A stretch of DNA of 64,000 nucleotides. Source: Oscillospiraceae bacterium (lineage in GTDB: Bacteria > Bacillota > Clostridia > Oscillospirales > Acutalibacteraceae). Below, in pieces: positions 1 through 7,862 of the stretch. The stretch is from assembly GCA_015066175.1 (NCBI GenBank), contig SVOW01000002.1, positions 210,013-274,012 on the forward strand, read 5' to 3'. The notes under the pieces are model-generated. The model saw only the letters and a program-made list of their open reading frames with translations. It had not been told where the DNA came from and did not search any database. Position 1 is the first letter of the stretch; each line of letters begins with the position of its first letter. Made by a program: the position numbers and the translations under genes.

Positions 1-325
1 GCAGCATTTCTTCCCACAAATCTACATTAAGTGCAGGTTTTTTATCTGCTTTTTTCCAATTATTTTTCTGCCATGAATATACCCAACCCTTTGTCACGCT
101 GTCGCAGACATATTTCGAATCTGTAAACAAATGCACTTCGCAGGGCTCTTTCAGAGCTTTAAGACCAGAAATTACTGCCATCATTTCCATTCTGTTGTTT
201 GTAGTTTCGTGCTCTCCGCCTGAAAGTTCTTTTTCAACACCGTTATATCTTAAAATAGTTCCCCATCCGCCCGGGCCAGGATTACCTGAACAAGCACCGT
301 CAGTAAACATTTCTATAATTTTCAT
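1..325 (-). CDS. rnhA: Ribonuclease HI, N-terminal part (runs off window)
   Basis: Read from the reverse strand, the product begins [22 protein letters not shown] and continues with the [11 protein letters not shown] and FTDSKYV segments. These are the three acidic-residue blocks of RNase HI (Asp in [10 protein letters not shown], Glu in NNRMEM, Asp in TDSKYV), which cuts the RNA strand of RNA-DNA hybrids. About 108 residues are visible; the last catalytic Asp lies beyond position 1, so the gene is cut by the window edge. The start codon overlaps the proC stop codon as ATGA, so the two are translationally coupled. It is too short for the ORF track because it has no stop inside the window. Confidence 0.93.
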   Translation of the reverse strand, partial: MKIIEMFTDGACSGNPGPGGWGTILRYNGVEKELSGGEHETTNNRMEMMAVISGLKALKEPCEVHLFTDSKYVCDSVTKGWVYSWQKNNWKKADKKPALNVDLWEEML

Positions 326-1053
326 TTTAACATACCCTTATCTTTTTTATATGCTGCATCCAATGCATTTAAGACAATTCTGTCAACAGCAACATCAGAT
401 TTTACGCAGTTGTTTTTGACAGTCGTAACGATTGAATCAGTCACAATTTCAAGCGATTCTTTTTTGGTCAAACCGTATTTCACGCCGACTCTTGCAAGAG
501 CATCAGCAAAAAGATATACATATGCAGGAGAGCATCCTGCAACAGCCGAGTAAGCAGAAAATTTATTTTCTTCAACTTCAATTGACTTTCCGAAAGAATC
601 AAGAACTTTTTTTGCAAAAACTTTTTGATTTTCAGTTACATTTTCAGATGCGCAGAATCCGGAAACGGCTTTCTGTGCCATTGCGTTGATATTTGGCATT
701 ACACGCACAATACGAGCATCGTAATCAAGTAAAGCTTTCAGTTTTTCTACAGACTGACCTGCAGCAATGCTGACGACAAGTGGATTTGCTTTACAAAAAG
801 TTTCTCTTAACGGTTCAATCACCTTCTGTAAAGCTATCGGCTTTACAGCGAGTATAACACATTCACAGTTCTCAACAAGGGTTTCGTTGCTTTCAAACGC
901 TGTAATTCCTAAGGAAGATGCACCTGAGTTGAGTTTGACAGTGTCTGTATCATATGCACCGATTTCTGAATTTTCAAAATTCCCTGAACGGATAAGACCT
1001 TTTATAATTGCTTCTGCCATATTACCGAAGCCAATAAAACCGATTTTTTTCAA
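322..1053 (-). CDS. proC: Pyrroline-5-carboxylate reductase, short form
   Basis: The N-terminus [17 protein letters not shown] is the NAD(P)-binding Rossmann motif of ProC, which makes proline from pyrroline-5-carboxylate. Further family segments are [16 protein letters not shown] and [11 protein letters not shown]. The protein has 243 residues against about 265-275 usually. The C-terminal dimerization domain starts normally ([15 protein letters not shown]) but lacks the conserved HP..LKD.V.SPGGTT stretch, going straight from SIVTTVKNN to [12 protein letters not shown] see no frameshift, so this is an in-frame loss. The start is TTG with AAGGATG seven bases upstream. It lies between the cysteine-rich gene and rnhA in one minus-strand operon. 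Activity is uncertain because of the missing segment. Confidence 0.85.
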   Translation of the reverse strand: MKKIGFIGFGNMAEAIIKGLIRSGNFENSEIGAYDTDTVKLNSGASSLGITAFESNETLVENCECVILAVKPIALQKVIEPLRETFCKANPLVVSIAAGQSVEKLKALLDYDARIVRVMPNINAMAQKAVSGFCASENVTENQKVFAKKVLDSFGKSIEVEENKFSAYSAVAGCSPAYVYLFADALARVGVKYGLTKKESLEIVTDSIVTTVKNNCVKSDVAVDRIVLNALDAAYKKDKGMLK

Positions 1054-1070
1054 ATTTAAACATCCTTTCT

Positions 1071-1559
1071 TTACATAAAGATTTGTTGTAAAGATAATAC
1101 CTGAGTTATTTCTTCTGTCAATTGAAGTAAAAATGCTTTTGTTTCTTTATTTTTTAAAAGCATTTTCCCTGCCTTGTATACTGATTTTTCAAATTTTCTG
1201 TCTAATGCCATCTGATCATAAAGAAGCGGACAAATACCTTTTGCACGCGGGTCATCAAAAACATATATCTTATTGTTATCAACCACCGGAATCAACGGAA
1301 AAATTCTACATGAAATCGGTCTGAGATTTCTGTCACATTTTCCCGAACAGACAACAATGTTTTTATTGTCTTCACTTCTGATGATTTTAAAATTGCTATT
1401 GTTGTTATACCTTGATTCTTCACCGGGAAACAAAAGCATACCCGTCTGATTATCACCTTTGCAACATTCACAATCGCACAGTCTGCCGCAATCAGTTTCA
1501 ATTGGTGTTACCGATTTAAGGATATTATAAACACGATCAATCACTATATCTTTTTTCAT
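1071..1559 (-). CDS. Cysteine-rich hypothetical protein (possible metal binding)
   Basis: A 162-residue protein with an early cluster of cysteines (ETDCGRLCDCECCKGD) and later ones in VCSGKCDRNLRPISCRIFPL and KGICPL. The pattern resembles the loosely defined YkgJ-like putative zinc- or iron-chelating proteins found in Clostridia, but I cannot name the family with certainty. There is no signal peptide or membrane segment, so it is probably cytosolic. It is the first gene of the operon leading into proC (17-bp gap) and has its own sigma-A promoter upstream. The role is unknown. Confidence 0.7.
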   Translation of the reverse strand: MKKDIVIDRVYNILKSVTPIETDCGRLCDCECCKGDNQTGMLLFPGEESRYNNNSNFKIIRSEDNKNIVVCSGKCDRNLRPISCRIFPLIPVVDNNKIYVFDDPRAKGICPLLYDQMALDRKFEKSVYKAGKMLLKNKETKAFLLQLTEEITQVLSLQQIFM

Positions 1560-1589
1560 AATACTTCACCATTATAATTATTCAATATT

Positions 1590-1618
1590 AGTATATCGCA
1601 CCAAAGGAAAAAAGTCAA
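1590..1618 (-). promoter_or_regulatory. Sigma-A promoter for the 1071-1559/proC/rnhA operon
   Basis: On the minus strand TTGACT and TATACT are separated by exactly 17 bases, about 30 bases upstream of the first start codon. It is divergent from the ECF promoter. Confidence 0.7.
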
Positions 1619-1633
1619 ACAATATGACAATTA

Positions 1634-1662
1634 TTGACACTTAATAATTAATTTGATATAAT
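1634..1662 (+). promoter_or_regulatory. Sigma-A promoter for ECF S-component/kinase operon
   Basis: Perfect consensus TTGACA, 17-base spacer, TATAAT, about 30 bases upstream of the ATG with a GAGG ribosome binding site. Confidence 0.85.
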
Positions 1663-1692
1663 ATTTTCATCATTGATTCCGAGGTAAAATAT

Positions 1693-2247
1693 ATGAGTAA
1701 AAAGAATAATAAAGCAATTTTTAATACAACTTTACGACTGGTTTATTCGGCCTTATTTCTTTCGTTAGCAATAATTCTTCCATCAATAATAAGCATGAGC
1801 ACACCTCAACTTGGTCAGAAATTATTGCCTATGCATATACCTGTTATGCTTTGTGGTTTCATCTGCGGCACTCCATACGGTATGGCAATCGGCTTTACTT
1901 CACCTCTTCTGAAGTTTGTGATCACAGGCACGCCATTAATGCCGACCGCTATTTCTATGGCATTTGAACTTGCAGTTTATGGTGCTACCTGCGGCCTCTT
2001 ATATAAAGCATTTCCCAAAAAAATCGGTTATGTTTATCCTACGCTTATTATCTCGATGATTTCAGGCCGTGTTATCAATGGAATAATCAACTATCTTCTG
2101 ACAACCACATCAGATAATACCTTTGCTCTGAAATCATTTATAACACTGACTACTGTTAATGCACTGCCGGGAATTATAATTCAGCTTGCAATTATACCTT
2201 TAGTCATTTTATCATTAAGAAAGACGAAGTTCATGCTCAATGGATAA
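1693..2247 (+). CDS. ECF transporter S component (substrate-binding membrane subunit)
   Basis: A 184-residue hydrophobic protein with about six membrane segments. The segment LPMHIPVMLCGFICGTPYGMAIGF is the signature of energy-coupling-factor S components, which bind a vitamin or metabolite and work with a shared EcfA/A'/T module encoded elsewhere (none is in this window). A perfect sigma-A promoter precedes it. The last bases overlap the next gene, a uridine-kinase-like P-loop kinase, which suggests that the imported compound is phosphorylated. The substrate cannot be read from the sequence; a nucleoside or a vitamin with a hydroxyl group are both possible. Confidence 0.85.
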   Translation: MSKKNNKAIFNTTLRLVYSALFLSLAIILPSIISMSTPQLGQKLLPMHIPVMLCGFICGTPYGMAIGFTSPLLKFVITGTPLMPTAISMAFELAVYGATCGLLYKAFPKKIGYVYPTLIISMISGRVINGIINYLLTTTSDNTFALKSFITLTTVNALPGIIIQLAIIPLVILSLRKTKFMLNG

Positions 2248-2797
2248 GACATTACTTAAAACTATAGATGATCTTCTGAAAGATGAAGGAAAAATTATAA
2301 TCGCTATTGAAGGCGGTTGCACATCAGGAAAAACAACACTAGCAAAGAAGCTAAAGGAATACTATGACGCAAATGTAATTCATATGGATGATTTTTTTCT
2401 TCCGTTTGAAATGAGAACACCGGAAAGAATGAAAGAAATCGGCGGAAATATTGATTACGAGAGATTCAAAAAGGAAGTTGCAGATAATATTCTTAAGAAT
2501 GAAAGTTTTACTTACGGTGTATTTGACTGCTCAATCGGAAAAGTTAACAAAACAGTTAACGTTAAATATAAAAAGATTAATATTATTGAAGGTGTTTATT
2601 CGCTTCATCCAAATTATGAGCATATTTATAATATGAAAATTTTTCTAAAAATTGATGAACAAAAGCAGATTGAAAGACTTAAAATAAGAAGTCCTGAAAA
2701 GTTGGAAAGATTTATCAATGAATGGATTCCGAAAGAAAATGATTATTTCAAGAAGTTCAGAATTGAAGAAAAGTGCGATTTGATATTCAAAACCTGA
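2240..2797 (+). CDS. Uridine kinase-like P-loop kinase
   Basis: A 185-residue cytosolic kinase. The Walker A motif is IEGGCTSGKTTLAKKL, followed by VIHMDDFFLPFEMRTPER, which matches the catalytic Asp/substrate region of the uridine kinase/phosphoribulokinase family, and by an LID-type segment RLKIRSPEKLERF. It overlaps the S-component gene by 8 bases, so the two are co-translated. Family members of this size in Clostridia are annotated as uridine kinase, but the true acceptor may differ (nucleoside or vitamin). The assignment to the kinase family is firm; the substrate is inferred only from the neighbour. Confidence 0.82.
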   Translation: MDKTLLKTIDDLLKDEGKIIIAIEGGCTSGKTTLAKKLKEYYDANVIHMDDFFLPFEMRTPERMKEIGGNIDYERFKKEVADNILKNESFTYGVFDCSIGKVNKTVNVKYKKINIIEGVYSLHPNYEHIYNMKIFLKIDEQKQIERLKIRSPEKLERFINEWIPKENDYFKKFRIEEKCDLIFKT

Positions 2798-2832
2798 CAA
2801 TAAAAGATTTTTAAGTTTTTTTGAAATTACTA

Positions 2833-2861
2833 TTGATTTTTTTGACATAATAAACTATAAT
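2833..2861 (+). promoter_or_regulatory. Promoter of tRNA-Leu
   Basis: TTGATT, 17-base spacer, TATAAT, ending 14 bases before the tRNA 5' end. Confidence 0.65.
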
Positions 2862-2875
2862 GTATTAGTAATTTC

Positions 2876-2962
2876 GCCGGAATGATGGAATTGGCAGACG
2901 TGCTGGACTCAAAATCCAGTGGTAGCGATACCGTGCGGGTTCGACCCCCGCTTCCGGCACCA
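2876..2962 (+). tRNA. tRNA-Leu (anticodon CAA)
   Basis: An 87-nt class II tRNA. The acceptor stem GCCGGAA pairs with TTCCGGC, the anticodon stem CTGGA/TCCAG holds loop CTCAAAA (anticodon CAA), a variable arm is present, and CCA is encoded at the 3' end. Confidence 0.96.
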
Positions 2963-2999
2963 AAAAAATCCTGATAACTGATTGTTATCAGGATTTTTT
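2963..2999. terminator. Bidirectional rho-independent terminator
   Basis: A perfect 12-bp stem AATCCTGATAAC/GTTATCAGGATT with a 5-nt loop, flanked by A- and T-runs. It ends the tRNA-Leu transcript on one strand and the ABC exporter operon on the other. Confidence 0.9.
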
Positions 3000-3002
3000 A
3001 TT

Positions 3003-4799
3003 TTATAAATTTTCATTATACTTTTCTGCCTGAAGTGTAAACATTTCTGCGTATTTACCGCCGAGTTTCATTAATTCTTCGTGACTTCCGCTTTCGATAA
3101 TTTTTCCTTTTTCCATCATAAAGATTCTATCAGCGTGTCTTGTTGTTGAAAGTCTGTGTGAAATGAATATAACAGTTTTCTCCTCGGATGCCTGCATCAT
3201 TGTCCGGTTCAGTTCATATTCAGACATCGGGTCAAGATTAGCAGAAGGTTCATCAAGAATAATGAACGGACATTTCTTGTAAAACGCTCTTGCAATAGCA
3301 ATTTTCTGCTGTTCACCGCCGGATAACATCATACCGTTATCATCGAATTCACGAAGCAAAATTGTATTAACGCCATCAGGTAATTCTTTATTAAATCCGG
3401 CAGCTTTAAGGGCTTTTAAAACTCTTTCTTCATCAAAGTCTTTTTCAAGTGCAACATTTTCACCAATTGTAGCAGAGAAAATCTGAAAATCCTGAAAAAC
3501 AGCAGAAAAACGCTCTCTGTGTGATTCGACAGTAACATCCCTGATATCTGTGTCGCCTATTTTAATCGAACCGTCAGTCACATCGTAAAGACGCAGAAGC
3601 AGATTTGTAAGAGTTGTTTTACCTGCACCATTATATCCTACGAGTGCAATTTTTTCATATGGTTTAATTTCAATATTGATATTTTCAAGCGCATATTTTT
3701 CACTGCCCTCATATCTAAATGAAATATCATTAATTCTGATTGTTTCAGGTTTGTCGCAAACAGCAACACTATCTCCGTCAATAATATCTGATTCAGCAGC
3801 AAGAAAAACTCTGTATTTTTCAATCATTTTTGCACGCTCAGTAAAGGTTCTGATTGAATAAACAGTAAGATATAATATGGATGCACCAATCTGTACTGCA
3901 CCATTAAAAGCAGCTACAAAGTCACTTGCATCGAGTTTTCCTGTAACTAAAGTCTGATAACCGATGTATGCAGTAAGAGCAAGCATAAAGCCTATAACCT
4001 GAATGCCTGTTTCCTGAGCAAAAAATCCCCATTCAATTTTTTTAAGAAATTTCCCTTCAGTTCTGTAAGTATCTTCAACACTTTCGTCAAATCTTTTAAG
4101 TAGGAGATTTTTTATGCCACTTGTTCTTATTTCTCCGGCATAATCCTGCAAATAAAAAAGACGCGCAAAATAATCACTTTTTCTTTCTTTTTCGACAATT
4201 GCTTCACGACGTTTCATTTGCAGATTGCCAAGATATCTGCCGAGAGGTACAAAACCAAAAACAAATATAAAAACAATCAAAAGGCAAATGGGGTCAATGG
4301 TAAGCATAACAGCACTGATTGAAAGGAATGAAATTATCTGTGCTACATAGTGTCTTATATTTTCAAGAAAAGACTGAATGTTTTCAGAAGAAGTCTGCAC
4401 TGCGAGAATAAAATCGCCGTAGAACGACGGATTATCGTATTTAGCCAAGTCAAGTTCAATAGCTTTATTATAAAGCTTTGAGTGTATTCCGAGATACATT
4501 TTTTCACGTTCTCTGTGTCCGTACAATTCATAAAAGGCACTTGAAAAAATCCTTGCGAGAATCAGAACACCGACCATTAATGCAACACCGGCAATAATTT
4601 TTTTCGAATCAGCACCGTTCTGCACTTCGTCTATAACAAATTTTATACCAATTACAGATATGAGTTTTCCTGGAAGAATGGTGATAATTTCCTCGAAAAT
4701 TTCACCAAGAACAAGTCCGGGAGAAATCGAAAACATCAAGCGTAGCATATACCATGAATTTGAGAGGATTCCGTGATTTTCATTTTTTGTTTTCTTCAT
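3003..4799 (-). CDS. ABC exporter half-transporter (second subunit)
   Basis: An N-terminal transmembrane domain of about six helices (residues ~20-330) is followed by a complete nucleotide-binding domain: Walker A GYNGAGKTTL, Q-loop FQDFQIF, signature LSGGEQQKIAIARA, Walker B FIILDEPSANLDP and H-loop FISHRLS. The ATG at 4799 is preferred over the ORF-track start at 4853 because GGAGG sits just upstream of it and it removes the overlap with the upstream gene. It probably forms a heterodimer with the product of 4801-6615. The substrate is unknown; with a glycosyltransferase first in the operon, a glycolipid or envelope component is possible. Both catalytic glutamates are intact. Confidence 0.92.
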   Translation of the reverse strand: MKKTKNENHGILSNSWYMLRLMFSISPGLVLGEIFEEIITILPGKLISVIGIKFVIDEVQNGADSKKIIAGVALMVGVLILARIFSSAFYELYGHREREKMYLGIHSKLYNKAIELDLAKYDNPSFYGDFILAVQTSSENIQSFLENIRHYVAQIISFLSISAVMLTIDPICLLIVFIFVFGFVPLGRYLGNLQMKRREAIVEKERKSDYFARLFYLQDYAGEIRTSGIKNLLLKRFDESVEDTYRTEGKFLKKIEWGFFAQETGIQVIGFMLALTAYIGYQTLVTGKLDASDFVAAFNGAVQIGASILYLTVYSIRTFTERAKMIEKYRVFLAAESDIIDGDSVAVCDKPETIRINDISFRYEGSEKYALENINIEIKPYEKIALVGYNGAGKTTLTNLLLRLYDVTDGSIKIGDTDIRDVTVESHRERFSAVFQDFQIFSATIGENVALEKDFDEERVLKALKAAGFNKELPDGVNTILLREFDDNGMMLSGGEQQKIAIARAFYKKCPFIILDEPSANLDPMSEYELNRTMMQASEEKTVIFISHRLSTTRHADRIFMMEKGKIIESGSHEELMKLGGKYAEMFTLQAEKYNENL

Positions 4800-4800
4800 T

Positions 4801-6615
4801 TCACTCAACCTCCTCACTGTAGCTGGATGCCTGCATAGTGAACATTTCAGCATATATTCCGTCCTTATTCATCAGCTCATCATGAGTACCCGATTCAAGA
4901 ATAGTTCCGTTGCCGAAAACAAATATTTTATTCGACAAAGCAGCGCTTGAAAGTCTGTGAGAAATAAAAATAACACTTTTGTTTTCAGTTTCAGCAATAA
5001 TACTTTCATACATTTTATATTCAGCTATCGGGTCAAGCGCAGATGAAGGTTCATCGAGAATAGCAAGATTATAGTCTTTGGCAAACATTCTTGCTGCAGC
5101 GATTTTTTGCTGTTCACCACCTGAAAGTCCTGTGCCTCTATCATCAAATTCTCTTGTTATCACCGTATTACCTTTTAAAGGAAGTTTTGAGATTTTATCA
5201 TAAACACCGCTCTTTTTGAGAGATGTTTTAGAAATCATAGCGTCCTCGTTATTTTCAACTTCGTGGCAAAGAACATTTTCATCAACGGATAATGCGTAAA
5301 CTTTGTAGTTCTGAAAAACTGTTGCAAGGCGTCTTCTTAATGAATTAATATCGTATTCAAGAATATTTACACCATTGTAGAGAATTTCGCCTTCAGTCGG
5401 GTCGTAAAAACGAAGAAGTAACTTTACAAAGGTTGTTTTGCCTGCACCATTGTGGCCTACGATAGCTACTCTGTCTTCTTTATTGATTTTTAATGAAACA
5501 TTTTTCAGTGAATGTTTATCGCTTGAAGGATAGCCGAAAGAAACATTTTTAAATTCAATTGATTCAAATTCTCCTGCTACTTTTTCGCCACCTGAAACTG
5601 TGGGTTCAAAATCAAAGAATTCTTTAAGGTATCCGAAATATAGAGAAACTTTCTGCGTGTTTGAAGCGCAGGAAATGCACTCGTTTATAACTGAATTAAG
5701 ATTGCCTACGGCAGTCATTACAACAGAAAAGTCTGCAAGTGCAAGATTCTTTTTCACAGCATATCTGTAACATGTGTAAAGATATGTTGCGGCTATAGGG
5801 AAAGCTTCACTGAATGCACTTACGATGAAATCGATAACAGCAACCCTTATACCATACTTCTTTATAATAGCTCTGTTATTTTCGACCGCTCTTTTCATTT
5901 TTTGATACATCACGCCGAAAATGTCAGATGTCCGCATATCTTTAGCAAAATCACGCAGAAATACCGTTCTCTGAACATAAGATTTTTCTCTTGTGTTAGG
6001 AGTCATTTCTTTATCTTTCTGAATTTCAAGCCTGTTTTTATATCCGAGAACAAAAAATACAATCAACAACATTGACATAATAAGTAGAATCCACGGGTCT
6101 ATCGAAATGATATAAACCAACAGAAAAATACCTGTAATCACGCTTGAAATAAAGCGTGCTACATTATAACAAAAATCAATGTATCTTTTGTTTGTAACTA
6201 TTTCTGTAGCTCGTGTATATTTGTCATAGAATTCGGGATTTTCGTAACACTCAATGTCTACCCTGCCCGCCTGAGTGAAAATTCTTTTATTCAAAGAATG
6301 ATACACTTTTCTGTAACACAATGTAACATAATAATCACTGAAAATTTCCAATGCTTTTGCGATTATGCCTGAAAAAACAAATATACCTACCATTATCATA
6401 TATTCTTTATAGGTGGATTTTTTTTCAATCAGACCAAGCAAAACCCGCAAAAATAATATCTGCTGAATGAAATTTGCAAAAAACCAATATGCCGTCTGCG
6501 TCAGTGTCATCATAGGAATAGCCATCGGCGATGCTTTCGAGATAACTCTGAATGCATAAGCAATATTCTTTAGTGTTTCAAAAGTTTTTTTATCTTTTTT
6601 ATTATTTTTCTTCAT
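4801..6615 (-). CDS. ABC exporter half-transporter (first subunit)
   Basis: A membrane domain of about six helices with an ATPase domain: Walker A GHNGAGKTTF, Q-loop FQNYKVY, signature LSGGEQQKIAAARMF, Walker B LAILDEPSSALDP and H-loop FISHRLSS. It is homologous to the next gene along its whole length, which fits a heterodimeric exporter born by duplication. I chose the ATG at 6615; a GTG at 6624 is also possible and neither has a strong ribosome binding site. The gene follows the glycosyltransferase by about 20 bases and shares its promoter. The exported molecule cannot be told from the sequence. Confidence 0.92.
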   Translation of the reverse strand: MKKNNKKDKKTFETLKNIAYAFRVISKASPMAIPMMTLTQTAYWFFANFIQQILFLRVLLGLIEKKSTYKEYMIMVGIFVFSGIIAKALEIFSDYYVTLCYRKVYHSLNKRIFTQAGRVDIECYENPEFYDKYTRATEIVTNKRYIDFCYNVARFISSVITGIFLLVYIISIDPWILLIMSMLLIVFFVLGYKNRLEIQKDKEMTPNTREKSYVQRTVFLRDFAKDMRTSDIFGVMYQKMKRAVENNRAIIKKYGIRVAVIDFIVSAFSEAFPIAATYLYTCYRYAVKKNLALADFSVVMTAVGNLNSVINECISCASNTQKVSLYFGYLKEFFDFEPTVSGGEKVAGEFESIEFKNVSFGYPSSDKHSLKNVSLKINKEDRVAIVGHNGAGKTTFVKLLLRFYDPTEGEILYNGVNILEYDINSLRRRLATVFQNYKVYALSVDENVLCHEVENNEDAMISKTSLKKSGVYDKISKLPLKGNTVITREFDDRGTGLSGGEQQKIAAARMFAKDYNLAILDEPSSALDPIAEYKMYESIIAETENKSVIFISHRLSSAALSNKIFVFGNGTILESGTHDELMNKDGIYAEMFTMQASSYSEEVE

Positions 6616-6636
6616 TTTAATCACTTGCCAAAAAAA

Positions 6637-7731
6637 TTATCTGTCAAAAATTTTATCGTAATATGCTTCAATAACAATGTTTCTGTCATAGTTTTCTTCA
6701 ACAAATTTTCTACCTTTTCTGCCCATTTCAACTTTATCTTCATAAGGCATTTCAATAAACTGTTCAAGAGCACGTACTAAATCATCAACATCTTTTACAT
6801 TAAAGCCGATACCCGTTTCGCCCTCAATATATGTTTCTTTACAGCCTGTAACACGTGTTGCAAGTACAGGTCTTGCACAAGCAGAGCCTTCAAGAAGCAC
6901 ATTTGCAATACCTTCGTGATATGACGGCAGAATGTTAGCCCAGCCCTGTTTTACATAAGGGTGAATATCATTCTGTGAGCCGTGATATTTGATAATACCT
7001 TTTTCGTCAAGTTCTTTTATGTATTCGGGGTCCACATCTTCTTCAAGAGGACCTATCACATCAAAAATAACGTCGGGATATTTCTCTTTGATTATTTTAG
7101 CAGCATCAAAAAGTTCAAATGAACCCTTGTCTCGCATAACACGGCTTACAAAAACAATCCTGATTGGTGAGTTCTCATCAGGATATTCTTCTGCACAATG
7201 ATAAGTGAGATTTACACCTGAGCCGGGAATGATTGAACTATTGTTTTCATTGATAATACCGGCATTTTTAAACAAATCATAATTGGGTTGATTCTGAAAA
7301 AATGTGTGGTGATTTTTTCTCAGGCCTGCTTTATAAAGTGTCATTGTCAGTTTACTGAGAAGTCCTCCGTTTGCAATAGAAGTGCCGAGACCCGTAACAT
7401 TAGAAATACACTTGTTTTTTGTCAGTCCGCAGGCAAGGCTTCCGTATATATTCGCTTTGATTGTGTATGTCAGGACTGCGTCAGGTTTGAGTTTTTTCAG
7501 CGTTTTGATATAAGAAAGGATAAGTTTTAAATCCGCTATAGGGTTTGTACCTCTGCGGTCAACTTTCGTAGGAATAATTTTGCAACCCATTTCTTCAAAA
7601 AGTTTATTATCTTCACTTTCTGAAATAGCTAGGTATACTTCATTTCCCTCTTTTATAAGACGCTCCATAAGTTCCCTGCGGTAATAATATAAACCGGTAA
7701 AACCATGTGCAAGAAATAAAATTTTCTTCAA
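6637..7731 (-). CDS. Glycosyltransferase family 4 (GT-B fold)
   Basis: The N-terminus KKILFLAHGFTGLYYYRRELMERL and the C-terminal nucleotide-sugar site GWANILPSYHEGIANVLLEGSACARPVLATRVTGCKETY with E-x7-E spacing are typical of retaining GT4 enzymes. It transfers a sugar from a nucleotide-activated donor, probably at the cytoplasmic face of the membrane. The TTG at 7731 is preferred because AAAGGG lies nine bases upstream; the GTG at 7740 would sit directly on that site. It is the first gene of an operon with two ABC exporter subunits, so its product or a glycosylated compound may be exported. Donor and acceptor are unknown. Confidence 0.88.
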   Translation of the reverse strand: MKKILFLAHGFTGLYYYRRELMERLIKEGNEVYLAISESEDNKLFEEMGCKIIPTKVDRRGTNPIADLKLILSYIKTLKKLKPDAVLTYTIKANIYGSLACGLTKNKCISNVTGLGTSIANGGLLSKLTMTLYKAGLRKNHHTFFQNQPNYDLFKNAGIINENNSSIIPGSGVNLTYHCAEEYPDENSPIRIVFVSRVMRDKGSFELFDAAKIIKEKYPDVIFDVIGPLEEDVDPEYIKELDEKGIIKYHGSQNDIHPYVKQGWANILPSYHEGIANVLLEGSACARPVLATRVTGCKETYIEGETGIGFNVKDVDDLVRALEQFIEMPYEDKVEMGRKGRKFVEENYDRNIVIEAYYDKIFDR

Positions 7732-7761
7732 AAAAATCACCCTTTGTTACTTAATCATTTA

Positions 7762-7790
7762 ATTGTATCATTATTTATTTTCAAAGTCAA
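7762..7790 (-). promoter_or_regulatory. Sigma-A promoter of the GT4-ABC operon
   Basis: Minus strand TTGACT, 17 bases, TACAAT, about 30 bases upstream of the start. Confidence 0.75.
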
Positions 7791-7802
7791 CACAGTCTTA
7801 TC

Positions 7803-7831
7803 TTGACTTTATTTTTCAGATATTTTATAAT
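7803..7831 (+). promoter_or_regulatory. Sigma-A promoter of the CLC gene
   Basis: TTGACT, 17 bases, TATAAT, with AGGGG shortly before the ATG at 7863. Confidence 0.8.
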
Positions 7832-7862
7832 TTTACGGATGTAATCTTAGGGGTGTAAATCA

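Noticed and set aside
7832-7862. Possible fluoride riboswitch before the CLC gene
   Set aside because: The leader is only about 30 nt and lacks the conserved crcB motif segments.
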